Assembly: GCA_041736155.1 (NCBI GenBank)
Contig: JBGSUL010000039.1
Location: 1-46,344, forward strand
Direction of reading: 5' to 3'
DNA: 46,344 bases
Source of the DNA: JANPLN01 sp041736155
Lineage (GTDB): Bacteria; Bdellovibrionota; Bdellovibrionia; Bdellovibrionales; JAGQZY01
Position numbers and translations under genes: made by a program. Shown here piece by piece: positions 14,044-22,870 of this stretch. A model generated the notes under the pieces. It was not told the DNA's origin and did not search any database. It worked only from the letters and a program-made list of their open reading frames with translations. Positions within the stretch are counted from its first letter, which is position 1, and the number at the start of each line of letters is the position of its first letter.

Positions 14044-14870
14044 TTTCTCACTGCCTGTAGTTTGTTGTTCAACTCAGTCATTTTTGTACGAATGTAGGGT
14101 TCATTCGATTCCAAAAACTCTAATTTATTGAGCAATCTTTCACCTTCATCATATTTTTTCATATATTCGATAAGGAGAATAGCATAATTTAACAAGGCTG
14201 GAACATTCCTTGGATCCTTGTCGAGGACCTTTTTGTATAAACGTGCCGACTCATCAAATTGTCCCTGTGATCTTTTTAAAATTGCATAATTATTTGTTAC
14301 ACTGAGGCTGTCTGGCATATAGCTGTAAGCGTCTTCAATCAAACGTGTCGCCTTACCATAGTCGAGGTATTTAATATAAATACTTCCTAAATTATTAAGC
14401 ACATTCGAGTTACGACTGTCTTTGCTATAGGCTGTCTTAAAATTTAAGTACGCCGATTCCAAACTGTCTTCACGCAAATCAATCACACCCAAATTATTAT
14501 AGAGACCAGCCACATCTTTATTTTTCTCAAGGGCGCGCTCGATAAGTAAACGAGCGGCTCCCCATTCACCTTTTTGAATATGATAAAGAGCCAAGATATT
14601 TAAAGCATGCGGATCATTCGGGTTTTGCGAAAGTATTTGCCCCGCAATGGCAAAAATTTCTTTCTGATTTTTGGAATCAAAGGCCTTGGATAAATCTGAC
14701 AAAGCTTTGGGTGAAGCTTTAGAAATCACAACTGCCGATGATTTGCTCTCAGAAACTTCTGTTCCTGATGTGCTCGCTGCTGGAAGTTCTTCTGTCGAAG
14801 ATTCTTCGCTGGTCGTAGAACATGCTGATAAAGCCAATGTGAGAAAAAATCCTGCTAAATATTTTTTCAT
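14040..14870 (-). CDS. TPR lipoprotein (GltE/AglT-like)
   Basis: MKKYLAGFFLTLALSAC is a lipoprotein signal with lipobox LSAC; Ser follows the Cys, favouring the outer membrane. A Ser/Glu-rich linker is followed by about five tetratricopeptide repeats (about 62-255), for example DPHALNILALYHIQKGEWGA, VAGLYNNLGVIDLREDSLES and NVLNNLGSIYIKYLDYGKAT. A TPR lipoprotein between the large TPR protein and the FHA/TonB protein corresponds to GltE (AglT) of Myxococcus, an outer-membrane scaffold subunit. It is coupled to both neighbours by 4-bp overlaps. Confidence 0.85.
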   Translation of the reverse strand: MKKYLAGFFLTLALSACSTTSEESSTEELPAASTSGTEVSESKSSAVVISKASPKALSDLSKAFDSKNQKEIFAIAGQILSQNPNDPHALNILALYHIQKGEWGAARLLIERALEKNKDVAGLYNNLGVIDLREDSLESAYLNFKTAYSKDSRNSNVLNNLGSIYIKYLDYGKATRLIEDAYSYMPDSLSVTNNYAILKRSQGQFDESARLYKKVLDKDPRNVPALLNYAILLIEYMKKYDEGERLLNKLEFLESNEPYIRTKMTELNNKLQAVRK

Positions 14871-17800
14871 AAATTCACCTTATCTAATAAATTGCCCACA
14901 TTCGTTACTTCACCCGCATTTTTCGATTCCTCTGGTGCCAAACGATGGTAAGCACGTGCTGACTGCAACAAGGGCTCCCCGTAAGCTTCGAGACTTAAAC
15001 CTTTTTCAAAAGCGGCTTTGTAGGTAGCCTTGGCCTTTGTTAGAAAGCCAGCGGCCTCTTGGTTAGCTAAATCTTTAAACTGTTTTGCCTGATCACCTTT
15101 GGCGTACTCACGAGGAACCGGGCTGGTGCTAAATGCCTTACTTATGATCTCATAGGATTCAGCTTCTGTAGCCAAAGCCCCTACGATGGCCGGACCGTAA
15201 TCGTATTTAATGACTTCGGCCAAATTTGTAACCAATGTTTTTTGTAAGCTCTTAAGTCTTTGGAAGCCATCGACAATCGACTTCTCCGATGTTCCCAGAC
15301 GGACCTCGCGCATCTCCTGAATGTATTTGCGCGCCAACCACAGCTTCGCTTGCGAAGCGTATTTTGCTCCCACTTTTCCACCGCGCTCTTTATTGAAGGC
15401 AATCACCCGCTCAAACCACTGCTTTGCCAAAGTCATCTGACCTTTTTTCGCATAGGTATCACCGATGTAAAACATCGCTTTTAAGCTCTTGGTCGGCTCT
15501 CTCCAGCCACCTTGTAAAAACTGATCGTAATGGAATATGGCTTTTGCTGTGTCTTTTTTCGCAGCATACATCACTGCTTTGTCATAATTCAGGTCGATTT
15601 TTTCTTTAGCCGTAGAAACTTTTTCTAAAGCCGCATAGGCAGCCATAGCCTGTGGCATTTTTCCTAAAGCAACCCACAGAAGAGCCGAGTTGTTTGTGGC
15701 GTTTTTCGCCTTCACACCTGTGGCGCCTTTGGCGTACTGGTCGTAGTACGTAGCAGCTTTTTCCAGGTTCCCCATTTTTTTGCTCATCTCAGCCATGCTG
15801 ATCCGAACTTCTTGCTTTAAGTTTTCTGTCTCTTTATCTTTAGCTGGATTACCTAATACACGTTCGTACATTCTGAGTGACTCGTTGACGTTTCCAGCTT
15901 TTTCATAATTCACACCAGCGTTAAAAATCGCTGAGAACGCTTGTGTAGAACTCGCATGATCCACCGAGAAACTTTCAAACGCTTTAGCTGCCTCGAGGTT
16001 TTTACCCGCCTTAGAAAGATTATCCGCACGTAAGAAGGCAATTTTGTTTAAGTTGTCGCGAATCTCTTTGCCCACTGTCGACTTTGCGATGGTTGGGTTC
16101 TTCAGCAGTTCTGTCGCTTCTTTATAATAAGACTCGATATCTTTTTTATTGTTATGAATATCGAGAATATATTCTGCCGCCAAAGGAGCATCTTTTGAAT
16201 TCGGATTCTCTTTAATAATGCCACGGAAAATACCTAAAGCGGGCTCATAATCGTTGTGTGCATAATAAATAGCACCCAAACGTTTACGGATTTCTGGAGC
16301 TTTATCGCCTTTCGGGAAGTTCTGCAAATAAAGCAGCGATGCTTTTTCAAATCTCTTTACTCCGGGCTCATAAGCAATTTTTTCTATCTTATCTTTAGCG
16401 CCGGAACGTTGCTGTTCCATTTTGGCATCGGACGGCAACAACTTTTCCATGGCGAGAACGTTGTTCACAACGGCTTTTTCAAAATAGGGACTTTTCTTAT
16501 CGTTCTCAGCAATCCAAAGGTATTGCTGTCCCGCCTTTTCGTAGTCCTTCATATCGAAATAAAGTTCTGCTAGGAAAAAACGCATTTCTGAATGCTTGGC
16601 AGAGTCTTTAAAGTAAAAGAGATACATTTTGTAAGAATCAGCAGCGGTTTGTCTGGTGAAATCGGTCTTCACGCTGATTGCCGTTTGGTGAAGGCGAAGT
16701 GTGTGGTTACGTAATGTTGTCTCTTGCAGATTATAGGTTTCTTTAACTACTTCTGGTTTACCAGCATTGATTCTCGCCCACTCGCTATCTTTGCCATACT
16801 TTTCAATCCAAACACTCAGCTCAGCTTTAAACATCTTGAGATTGTTTACATTTAAGTAGTCTTGCACAATCTGGTACTGATACTTCGCTGCTTTTTCACC
16901 TTCTGGATTGTGATTGATCAATTTCTTAAAGAGATATGTCGAAGCGACCACGTTACCGGAGTAGCTGTAGCGATAGGCTAGAGCATCTAATAACTCAATG
17001 GTTTTCTTTTCACTATTTGTCGTTTTAAAGAAATCACTCTGTGCCTGCTCATATTTGCCAGTTTGTGCATAAAAGGCTACGTAATCTTTAATGGCTTCTT
17101 CACGCAGGCGAAGGGTATTTACTTCTTTGATTCCCTCTTCCGCATCTTCTCGAGCTTCTCCTTGGCGGATCACTTTTTCGAGAGTGTCCACGGCCAAGTC
17201 ATATTTGCCCATACGGTACTGACACCACGCTGTTTTATAAAGAGAAAATCCGCGCAAACGTGCTGCTTTTTTATTAACTAGACGACCATATTGCTCAAGC
17301 GCTTCGTTCCAATTTTCTTTTTCAAAATAATATTCACCAAGTGCAAAATGGGATTCATCCACATAGGCGCTACCAGGGTAATTCTCTGTAAGTTCGCGAT
17401 AGTACCCTTCCCCTTTTTTAGTATTCTCAACTTCAAAGTTGCTATAGCCAAGGAAGTAAAGAGCTTGGGGAATTTTTTTATCCTTAGGGAAATCCCGAAC
17501 AAACCACTCATAAGCTTGTATCGCGCGAAGGTAATATCCTTTGCCCGGATTTTTAGGCATCACGGGTTTATTGGCGATTTTCTTTTCTTCCCAGAGTTTT
17601 ACTTTTTTATCGTAATCATCTTGTGCTTTAAACTCGATGATTTTTCCTTTTTCTACATAGCGCTCAGCAAGACGGAGCCAAATTTCTCCACGACTTTTGC
17701 TGGTTTTGTACTTTTTTGATAAATTATAAAGACGATCAATCTCTTGATCGATCAGTTTGTTGTATTCCGCCTTGAGGGCGTTATCGTCTGTGAAAAAACG

Positions 17801-18013
17801 ACTCGATCGTGGTGGTTTGATCACCGAGACATCGCGGGGAACAACTTTTTCACCACTTAAAGGTTTTGATTGAGGTAACTGTTCACTCAACTTCTTCAGT
17901 GTCATCTCAGCTAATTTCTTACGCTCCGAATGTGACTTTGGAGTTTGCGAAAAAGCTGGGTTGACAGTAACCAGAACCGATAGAACGAGGAGGTTTTTTA
18001 CGATTTTATTCAC
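14867..18013 (-). CDS. Large periplasmic TPR protein (GltD/AgmU-like)
   Basis: The 1,048-aa product has a signal peptide (NLLVLSVLVTVNPAFSQ) and a mature region composed almost entirely of tetratricopeptide-like helical hairpins, such as PQALYFLGYSNFEVENTKKG, YVDESHFALGEYYFEKENWN and EMRFFLAELYFDMKDYEKAG. Length, location and gene order match GltD (AgmU), a periplasmic scaffold of the Agl/Glt machinery, though TPR repeats alone are not specific. It overlaps the GltE-like gene downstream by 4 bp and the upstream TPR gene by 8 bp. It has no transmembrane anchor beyond the signal peptide. Confidence 0.82.
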   Translation of the reverse strand: MNKIVKNLLVLSVLVTVNPAFSQTPKSHSERKKLAEMTLKKLSEQLPQSKPLSGEKVVPRDVSVIKPPRSSRFFTDDNALKAEYNKLIDQEIDRLYNLSKKYKTSKSRGEIWLRLAERYVEKGKIIEFKAQDDYDKKVKLWEEKKIANKPVMPKNPGKGYYLRAIQAYEWFVRDFPKDKKIPQALYFLGYSNFEVENTKKGEGYYRELTENYPGSAYVDESHFALGEYYFEKENWNEALEQYGRLVNKKAARLRGFSLYKTAWCQYRMGKYDLAVDTLEKVIRQGEAREDAEEGIKEVNTLRLREEAIKDYVAFYAQTGKYEQAQSDFFKTTNSEKKTIELLDALAYRYSYSGNVVASTYLFKKLINHNPEGEKAAKYQYQIVQDYLNVNNLKMFKAELSVWIEKYGKDSEWARINAGKPEVVKETYNLQETTLRNHTLRLHQTAISVKTDFTRQTAADSYKMYLFYFKDSAKHSEMRFFLAELYFDMKDYEKAGQQYLWIAENDKKSPYFEKAVVNNVLAMEKLLPSDAKMEQQRSGAKDKIEKIAYEPGVKRFEKASLLYLQNFPKGDKAPEIRKRLGAIYYAHNDYEPALGIFRGIIKENPNSKDAPLAAEYILDIHNNKKDIESYYKEATELLKNPTIAKSTVGKEIRDNLNKIAFLRADNLSKAGKNLEAAKAFESFSVDHASSTQAFSAIFNAGVNYEKAGNVNESLRMYERVLGNPAKDKETENLKQEVRISMAEMSKKMGNLEKAATYYDQYAKGATGVKAKNATNNSALLWVALGKMPQAMAAYAALEKVSTAKEKIDLNYDKAVMYAAKKDTAKAIFHYDQFLQGGWREPTKSLKAMFYIGDTYAKKGQMTLAKQWFERVIAFNKERGGKVGAKYASQAKLWLARKYIQEMREVRLGTSEKSIVDGFQRLKSLQKTLVTNLAEVIKYDYGPAIVGALATEAESYEIISKAFSTSPVPREYAKGDQAKQFKDLANQEAAGFLTKAKATYKAAFEKGLSLEAYGEPLLQSARAYHRLAPEESKNAGEVTNVGNLLDKVNL

Positions 18014-19661
18014 AGGCTTGTACTCCCACGTAATGATAGTTCCCTAATTCATCGAGCCAATACTCACCCTGGAACGGCCAATATTCGAGACCATTCGCGA
18101 TAAAGAAATTTCTGGATGCATCATCAGTAATGGTTTTATGCGGAATCTTGCGCCCGGAAATTTCTTTGGCTACGATTTCTTTTTTGCCACCTAACATTTC
18201 AAGCTTTAAGAAGTCGTTCTGCTCAAAGAAGTCGCGCAATTCCGACTTCATGGTTAACAAATGATTTCTAGCAAGTTTCCCAACAAGATCTTGTGTGCTC
18301 GCTTTACGTCGTTCAATAATACGCTTACTGAATTTACCGATAGCTGATGCTTGCCAGGCCGGGGACATCTGACTGATAAGTTGAGCCTCTTTGTTCAGCA
18401 TTTCATAATAATGGGCATTACTGCGAATTAAAGGCTGCTTCAGAATGGAAGACATCACGATTTCATTCAAACGACGAAATGATCTCTTTGCTTTAGGATT
18501 TTTACCTTCTTCCAAGGTCTTCTTCACTTCATCCCAATAAATACGGCTGTCTTCGGAACGCTCCAACATCTTATCGATATTGCTGCTTACAGGCTTATAA
18601 ATTCGATCGAAGAGATCGAGAACCTTTTCCATTTCATCGTAGCGACAGATATAAAGATACACAATCGAACGTAACAACAGAGACTCGGGATTATATTGGT
18701 TATCGTAGTAAGGTGAATGTAAGGTATGGAAGTTGCTGGAGGCCGAGCGAAATTGTCCCGCCATCATCATCGTCCAACTCATCTCAAACATGGCATCATG
18801 CCACTGAAGCGTATCACGAGGAATTTGACGGTAGTAAGCCAGTGATTGATCCCACTTTTTGCTTTGATAATAAACGCGCGCTAAAGCTAAATTGGCATTC
18901 ACGCGGTTTACGTCTGTGACTGGACGACTTTGATAGATGTTTAGCATTTCTTCAAAGGAAGCAATTGCTTTACCCAACTGCCCTTCTTCCGTATAAGCAA
19001 GACCTTGCTTATAAATAGCTTGTGGATACACCGAACTGCTCGGATCGACTTTCGCAAAAGATTTAGCCGCTTCTTGAAAGCTTCCTTCCTTCAACTTCAA
19101 CTCACCATATCTATAGAAGAAAAGATCACGACTTTCGGCAGGGAACTGATTGATCTGAATTCGAGAAACCGCGTACTTCAATAACACATCGGAATCTAAC
19201 AAATTACTTAAGTACGATAATTTACCCAAACTCTGTCTTAAATATTTACCATCCCCACCATCGCGGATTTCTTCGTCCACCACATCATAAAAAACAAACG
19301 ATGCCACTTGATTGAGTTTGAGCTCCATCAACATGAGGCCCAGCATATATTTTAGCTGAGCTGCATCTTTTTCATTTTTTGGACTACGACTGACAGAAAA
19401 TAACAATTGTGAAGCTTCTTGGAACTGCCCTGCCGCAGCTAGATTTTTAATACGTGCGACAAGGTTTCCACCTTTCGCTGCTGCAGTACCTGCTTTGGCG
19501 GTGCTACTTTTTACTGTACCAGCCTTTGCGCTCGTTTTTTTACTGCTCTTCTTTTTTGTCTGAGCAACATCTCGCGATGGATTTCCCGAGGACTCCTCAG
19601 CCAAAGCTCCAGTCGTTAGCAAAAGGCAAACTGTGAGTAAAATCGATTTTGTGGTCATCAT
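18006..19661 (-). CDS. Periplasmic TPR protein (GltC-like)
   Basis: A signal peptide (ILLTVCLLLTTGALAEE) precedes a low-complexity Lys/Ser/Thr/Ala linker (about 30-65) and a helical-repeat region (about 66-320) with TPR-like units such as AAQLKYMLGLMLMELKLNQV, SVYPQAIYKQGLAYTEEGQL and RVNANLALARVYYQSKKWDQ. The C-terminal 230 residues have no motif I recognise and end with a Trp/Tyr-rich stretch (YWPFQGEYWLDELGNYHYVG). Lying between the beta-barrel gene and the large TPR gene, it corresponds by order to GltC. It overlaps both neighbours. Confidence 0.75.
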   Translation of the reverse strand: MMTTKSILLTVCLLLTTGALAEESSGNPSRDVAQTKKKSSKKTSAKAGTVKSSTAKAGTAAAKGGNLVARIKNLAAAGQFQEASQLLFSVSRSPKNEKDAAQLKYMLGLMLMELKLNQVASFVFYDVVDEEIRDGGDGKYLRQSLGKLSYLSNLLDSDVLLKYAVSRIQINQFPAESRDLFFYRYGELKLKEGSFQEAAKSFAKVDPSSSVYPQAIYKQGLAYTEEGQLGKAIASFEEMLNIYQSRPVTDVNRVNANLALARVYYQSKKWDQSLAYYRQIPRDTLQWHDAMFEMSWTMMMAGQFRSASSNFHTLHSPYYDNQYNPESLLLRSIVYLYICRYDEMEKVLDLFDRIYKPVSSNIDKMLERSEDSRIYWDEVKKTLEEGKNPKAKRSFRRLNEIVMSSILKQPLIRSNAHYYEMLNKEAQLISQMSPAWQASAIGKFSKRIIERRKASTQDLVGKLARNHLLTMKSELRDFFEQNDFLKLEMLGGKKEIVAKEISGRKIPHKTITDDASRNFFIANGLEYWPFQGEYWLDELGNYHYVGVQACE

Positions 19662-20500
19662 CGGTATTTTGCCTCCGGAAAGTAGAAGCTCAGTCCAAAA
19701 TTAATAAATAAGTTATTTTGCAGATCACTGGTAACGGCCACACTGGATCCGTTAGTTGTTCTCACTTCAGGCTTCATAAAGTGCCAACTGACATCCCAGC
19801 GGAAGGTCATCCATTTTGTTAGTGCGAAGACTTCACCCGTAGAGAGTCTTAAGGTGATAGGATCATCGAGTGCTTCGACCTTAATATTTGTGGCGGCGGA
19901 ACTGGATCCTGTGGCCAACTGTGTTTGCCCTAAACCTATTGAGAAGTAATGATCAAACGGAATAATCTTTTTATCAAAGTACGAAAACTTTCCATAGATT
20001 GGTGTCCAGCGGAAATCTGCTCCGTAAAAAAGCTCGGTTACAACCATCCCGTTAGTCACAACACCACGCTCAAGAAGTTGATTGGTCGCTTTACTATTGC
20101 TGGTGCTAAACCACTTACCCACAAACTCCACACCAAATTTTTCTGAGAAGTTGTAAGTAAGACCACCACCTATCCCATAGGCAGAAAAGAAAGAGTCATT
20201 AACATTCGTGGCGGCGTTGATATTCGCCTCGAAACGTTGTGTTTTTGGAAGATAGCGCTTTTGAATCACAGCCACGTCTTCAAAAGGTTTTAATTGGTTG
20301 AGATTTTCTAATTTTGTAACATTGATATTCTCAGTTTGATTAGCACGTGCCTCAGCACTCTTAGCTTCATCGCGCGCTTTTTGCTCGTCTTTATTTCCTT
20401 CGTCGGTAAAAAGGTTTTCAATATTATCGACGTCATCTGCATACGCGAACGTACTCAGAAAGCACATGGACAACAGGACACAAAGGTAGTTTTTAATCAT
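19658..20500 (-). CDS. Outer-membrane beta-barrel protein (GltB-like)
   Basis: The 280-aa protein has a signal peptide (YLCVLLSMCFLSTFAYA), a charged periplasmic segment rich in Asp, Glu and Lys (about 20-75), then alternating amphipathic strands typical of an eight-stranded barrel, for example AYGIGGGLTYNFSEKFGVEF, HYFSIGLGQTQLATGS and a final NNLFINFGLSFYFPEAKYR. By order it matches GltB, the outer-membrane partner of the gliding-type module. It is first in the overlapping cluster and has a 117-bp upstream gap that could hold a promoter. Confidence 0.78.
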   Translation of the reverse strand: MIKNYLCVLLSMCFLSTFAYADDVDNIENLFTDEGNKDEQKARDEAKSAEARANQTENINVTKLENLNQLKPFEDVAVIQKRYLPKTQRFEANINAATNVNDSFFSAYGIGGGLTYNFSEKFGVEFVGKWFSTSNSKATNQLLERGVVTNGMVVTELFYGADFRWTPIYGKFSYFDKKIIPFDHYFSIGLGQTQLATGSSSAATNIKVEALDDPITLRLSTGEVFALTKWMTFRWDVSWHFMKPEVRTTNGSSVAVTSDLQNNLFINFGLSFYFPEAKYR

Positions 20501-20578
20501 AGATGAATCCCTAAACTGCTAACTTTTTATTACTCTGCTGGTTTAAGGATAAAAAAAAATTAAGGAAAACTGTAGACT

Positions 20579-20620
20579 TAAGAAGGAAACTAGACCTTTG
20601 ATCGGCGCTTTTCCTTCTTA
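20579..20620. repeat. 11-bp inverted repeat between the two beta-barrel genes
   Basis: The arms taagaaggaaa (20579-20589) and tttccttctta (20610-20620) are perfect complements with a 20-nt loop and include the stop codon of the upstream barrel gene. No U-run follows directly, so it may be an mRNA-stabilising hairpin or a weak attenuator separating this gene from the next. Confidence 0.45.
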
Positions 20621-21364
20621 CAACAAGAAAACCCAACCAAGCATGACGCTCGGACTGATGTTAAATTGAGTGGAAAAAATCCCTGGATCCACAGGTCCTG
20701 TGGCCGGACCGGTCACCGTATGTTGGCTTGTCACATCTAGACCATTGTAAAGTAAAAACTTAACATCCAGGCGTAAACCCATACGCGGCGTGAAGAAAAG
20801 ATTCTGCCCAACACCAAGGTTAGCAATCCATGTCGTCCTACCGCCAAGATCGATCATTCCCGCGCCACCTGTTAGGTAGAGTGCGAGATTCATGACCGTT
20901 TCTTTAGTTAAGCTGATTTTTCCGTAATAAGCTGACATTTGATAATCAAGAGAGACATAGTACTTGGGCACCGGAACAACATCAAAATTGATTTTCCCAA
21001 CACCGTTAGACACCAGATCGCTATCCACTTGGTGAGCATCGCTGGAAACTTTTGCATCACGCATGATCGCCTTGATGGCTAAGCTATGAAACTCATTAAA
21101 ATGATACCCTAGATGCAATCCTCCTGCGTATTGCGAGAAAAAGGGTTCATTAAAAATCATCCCTGCCATCGGACCCACTTCAAACCTTTGTTTGGTCACA
21201 ACACGACGAGATTTCACCGCCACAGTTCCCCCCTCAAAGACAGGGAGAACGGATTCTTTCGCCAGTTCTTCTTCAGGAAGTTCGATGGTCACCGCAGAAA
21301 CGTTCGTAGATATAAAATTAGCTGCAATAAAAAAAGTTGCGATTCCCAGAAGCCAGCTCTTCAC
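20618..21364 (-). CDS. Outer-membrane beta-barrel protein (GltA-like)
   Basis: The start is taken as GTG at 21364 because GGAG lies just upstream and it follows the kdsC stop directly; an ATG at 21394 inside kdsC lacks that support. The signal peptide (WLLGIATFFIAANFISTNVSA) is followed by a barrel domain with strands such as RFEVGPMAGMIFNEPFFSQY, AGGLHLGYHFNEFHSLAIKA and the final FNISPSVMLGWVFLL. It resembles Myxococcales-type outer-membrane barrels and would be GltA by order (GltA, GltB, GltC). It overlaps neither neighbour but is 1 bp from kdsC, so it is probably co-transcribed with the Kdo gene. Confidence 0.75.
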   Translation of the reverse strand: MKSWLLGIATFFIAANFISTNVSAVTIELPEEELAKESVLPVFEGGTVAVKSRRVVTKQRFEVGPMAGMIFNEPFFSQYAGGLHLGYHFNEFHSLAIKAIMRDAKVSSDAHQVDSDLVSNGVGKINFDVVPVPKYYVSLDYQMSAYYGKISLTKETVMNLALYLTGGAGMIDLGGRTTWIANLGVGQNLFFTPRMGLRLDVKFLLYNGLDVTSQHTVTGPATGPVDPGIFSTQFNISPSVMLGWVFLL

Positions 21365-21365
21365 C

Positions 21366-21884
21366 CTATTCTCCTTTGCGAGAGTAATATCCATATTTCA
21401 AAATCAAATCACACAATTCACGAAGTGCTCCATTACCCTCAATATTCTGAGTGGTATAATGGCACACTTTTTTGACCTGCTCCATTCCGCCAGGAACAGT
21501 CACGGCAAATCCCACCTGCTGCAAAACAGGAATATCAAACACATCATCGCCGATGTAACAGATCTCCTCGTTAGTATAGCCACTGAGTTTTTTAATTTCA
21601 TCAAAGGCTGGACCTTTGTCTGTCTGTTTTTGAAATAAATAATGGAATTTAAGATGTTCCGAACGTTTTTTAACATCTGGTGAGGCAGCACCAGTAATGA
21701 TGCCCGTTTTATAACCAGCATCCACTAAGAAGTGCAGCCCCGCTCCATCGCGCACGGAATAGAAACGTCGCCATTCACCATCATCACCGAGGAAAATGCG
21801 ACTATCAGTCATGACGCCATCGACGTCGGTGATCAACATTTTGATTTTATTTAATTTTTTAATAAGTTCTTGAGCCATTTGCAT
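21366..21884 (-). CDS. kdsC: 3-deoxy-D-manno-octulosonate 8-phosphate phosphatase
   Basis: The HAD superfamily type C0 enzyme is identified by motif I TDVDGVMTDSRIF, with both nucleophile and acid Asp, motif II GIITGAASPDVKKRSEHLK and motif III YIGDDVFDIPVLQQVGFAVT. At 172 aa it has the size of tetrameric KdsC. It hydrolyses Kdo-8-phosphate to Kdo in LPS inner-core synthesis. Cytosolic. Its 3' end touches the gliding-type beta-barrel gene, so the LPS and gliding-type modules are physically joined here. The start is ATG at 21884 or the second ATG two codons later. Confidence 0.93.
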   Translation of the reverse strand: MQMAQELIKKLNKIKMLITDVDGVMTDSRIFLGDDGEWRRFYSVRDGAGLHFLVDAGYKTGIITGAASPDVKKRSEHLKFHYLFQKQTDKGPAFDEIKKLSGYTNEEICYIGDDVFDIPVLQQVGFAVTVPGGMEQVKKVCHYTTQNIEGNGALRELCDLILKYGYYSRKGE

Positions 21885-21935
21885 AGCTCAAGTCTGACGG
21901 ATCTCAGGAATATCGTCAATGCTTCAAGGATCGTT

Positions 21936-22661
21936 TTAAAAACGATATCCTATTTTTATATCGGGGCGAATCCCATTTTCTAAATTATAGCTCACGCGAG
22001 TCGAAGACGTTCCGCCAGAATTTGAAAATCGAGCTAATACATCCGAAACGTATCCAGGCTCATACTGGACCGAAAAGTCCATAATAAAAGCTGACTTCTT
22101 ATATGGCGAAGAGATGCGATACCCCACTCCTGCATAAACACCATCATCGTTGGATTGCATGTTCGCACCCGGCGCGCGAATATATTGAGGAGTGTAATTT
22201 ACATTTGCTTTTGTCCATTTGTATCCCGCACTCACGTAAAGTCCTCGCCAGCCACTGCTCGTTAAGCCATTGTACAAACGCATTCCGAAATAGTTATTTT
22301 TTGTACTGGTATTAAAAGCATTCAAGTCAGTACCCACTATATATGTGTCATTTTCCCCATCAAAACGCTGAAGCTTGTATGCTGCCGTCACCGAAAGCCA
22401 TTCCTTAACGAGGACTTCAGCCCCCAATCCATAGCCCGCATAGAGGAGTGGTAATGGATAAAAATCAACAAATAGCCCCACTCGCGATGACCAACGATCT
22501 GGATCGATCGCATTTAAACCGAGCCGCTCTGATTCGACGTCCGCACTGGACGATGTGGCCACCACGGCCGTTTCTGGCGCGGTCGTTGTTGTTGTCGCGT
22601 CTTCTCCCCATGCGAGAGTATTAGTTAAAAATAAAGCGGCGATAATTAGATAATGAGTCAT
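21936..22661 (-). CDS. Predicted outer-membrane beta-barrel protein (241 aa)
   Basis: A signal peptide (YLIIAALFLTNTLAWGED) is followed by a Thr/Ala/Ser-rich linker and a barrel of alternating strands: SSRVGLFVDFYPLPLLYAGY, EWLSVTAAYKLQRF, NNYFGMRLYNGL, GLYVSAGYKWTKAN, VYAGVGYRISS and a final GIRPDIKIGYRF with a C-terminal Phe, the usual outer-membrane assembly signal. It interrupts the kdsD-kdsC neighbourhood. There is a 209-bp gap upstream containing a repeat copy. Function unknown; a structural or porin-like role is only inferred. Confidence 0.75.
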   Translation of the reverse strand: MTHYLIIAALFLTNTLAWGEDATTTTTAPETAVVATSSSADVESERLGLNAIDPDRWSSRVGLFVDFYPLPLLYAGYGLGAEVLVKEWLSVTAAYKLQRFDGENDTYIVGTDLNAFNTSTKNNYFGMRLYNGLTSSGWRGLYVSAGYKWTKANVNYTPQYIRAPGANMQSNDDGVYAGVGYRISSPYKKSAFIMDFSVQYEPGYVSDVLARFSNSGGTSSTRVSYNLENGIRPDIKIGYRF

Positions 22662-22781
22662 GCAAATCTCCTTGCACGGAGTATAGGCATGACTGTTTTA
22701 AAATCGTAAAAAAAGTGAAATCTCTAAAATTTTTACACGCCTGTCCGGATAAAAACCGCAATTCACCCCGGAGCTATCATT

Positions 22782-22803
22782 AGATCCTTCGCTCCGCTCA
22801 GGA
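22782..22803. repeat. Copy of dispersed GATCCTTCGCT-type repeat
   Basis: A single arm agatccttcgctccgctcag followed by ga sits in the 209-bp gap between kdsD and the beta-barrel gene. The same core recurs at 36980-37086, 37734-37787 and 46205-46225, always between genes. Confidence 0.65.
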
Positions 22804-22870
22804 CGACGTGGAACTTAGCTGGAGAGATCCACCTAGAAAGAATCTTGAGGACAAAGTCCGAAGGAGCTGC

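Noticed and set aside
20579..20620. Rho-independent terminator between the beta-barrel genes
   Set aside because: The stem is long and perfect but A/G-rich with a 20-nt loop and no direct U-run, so it is listed only as an inverted repeat.
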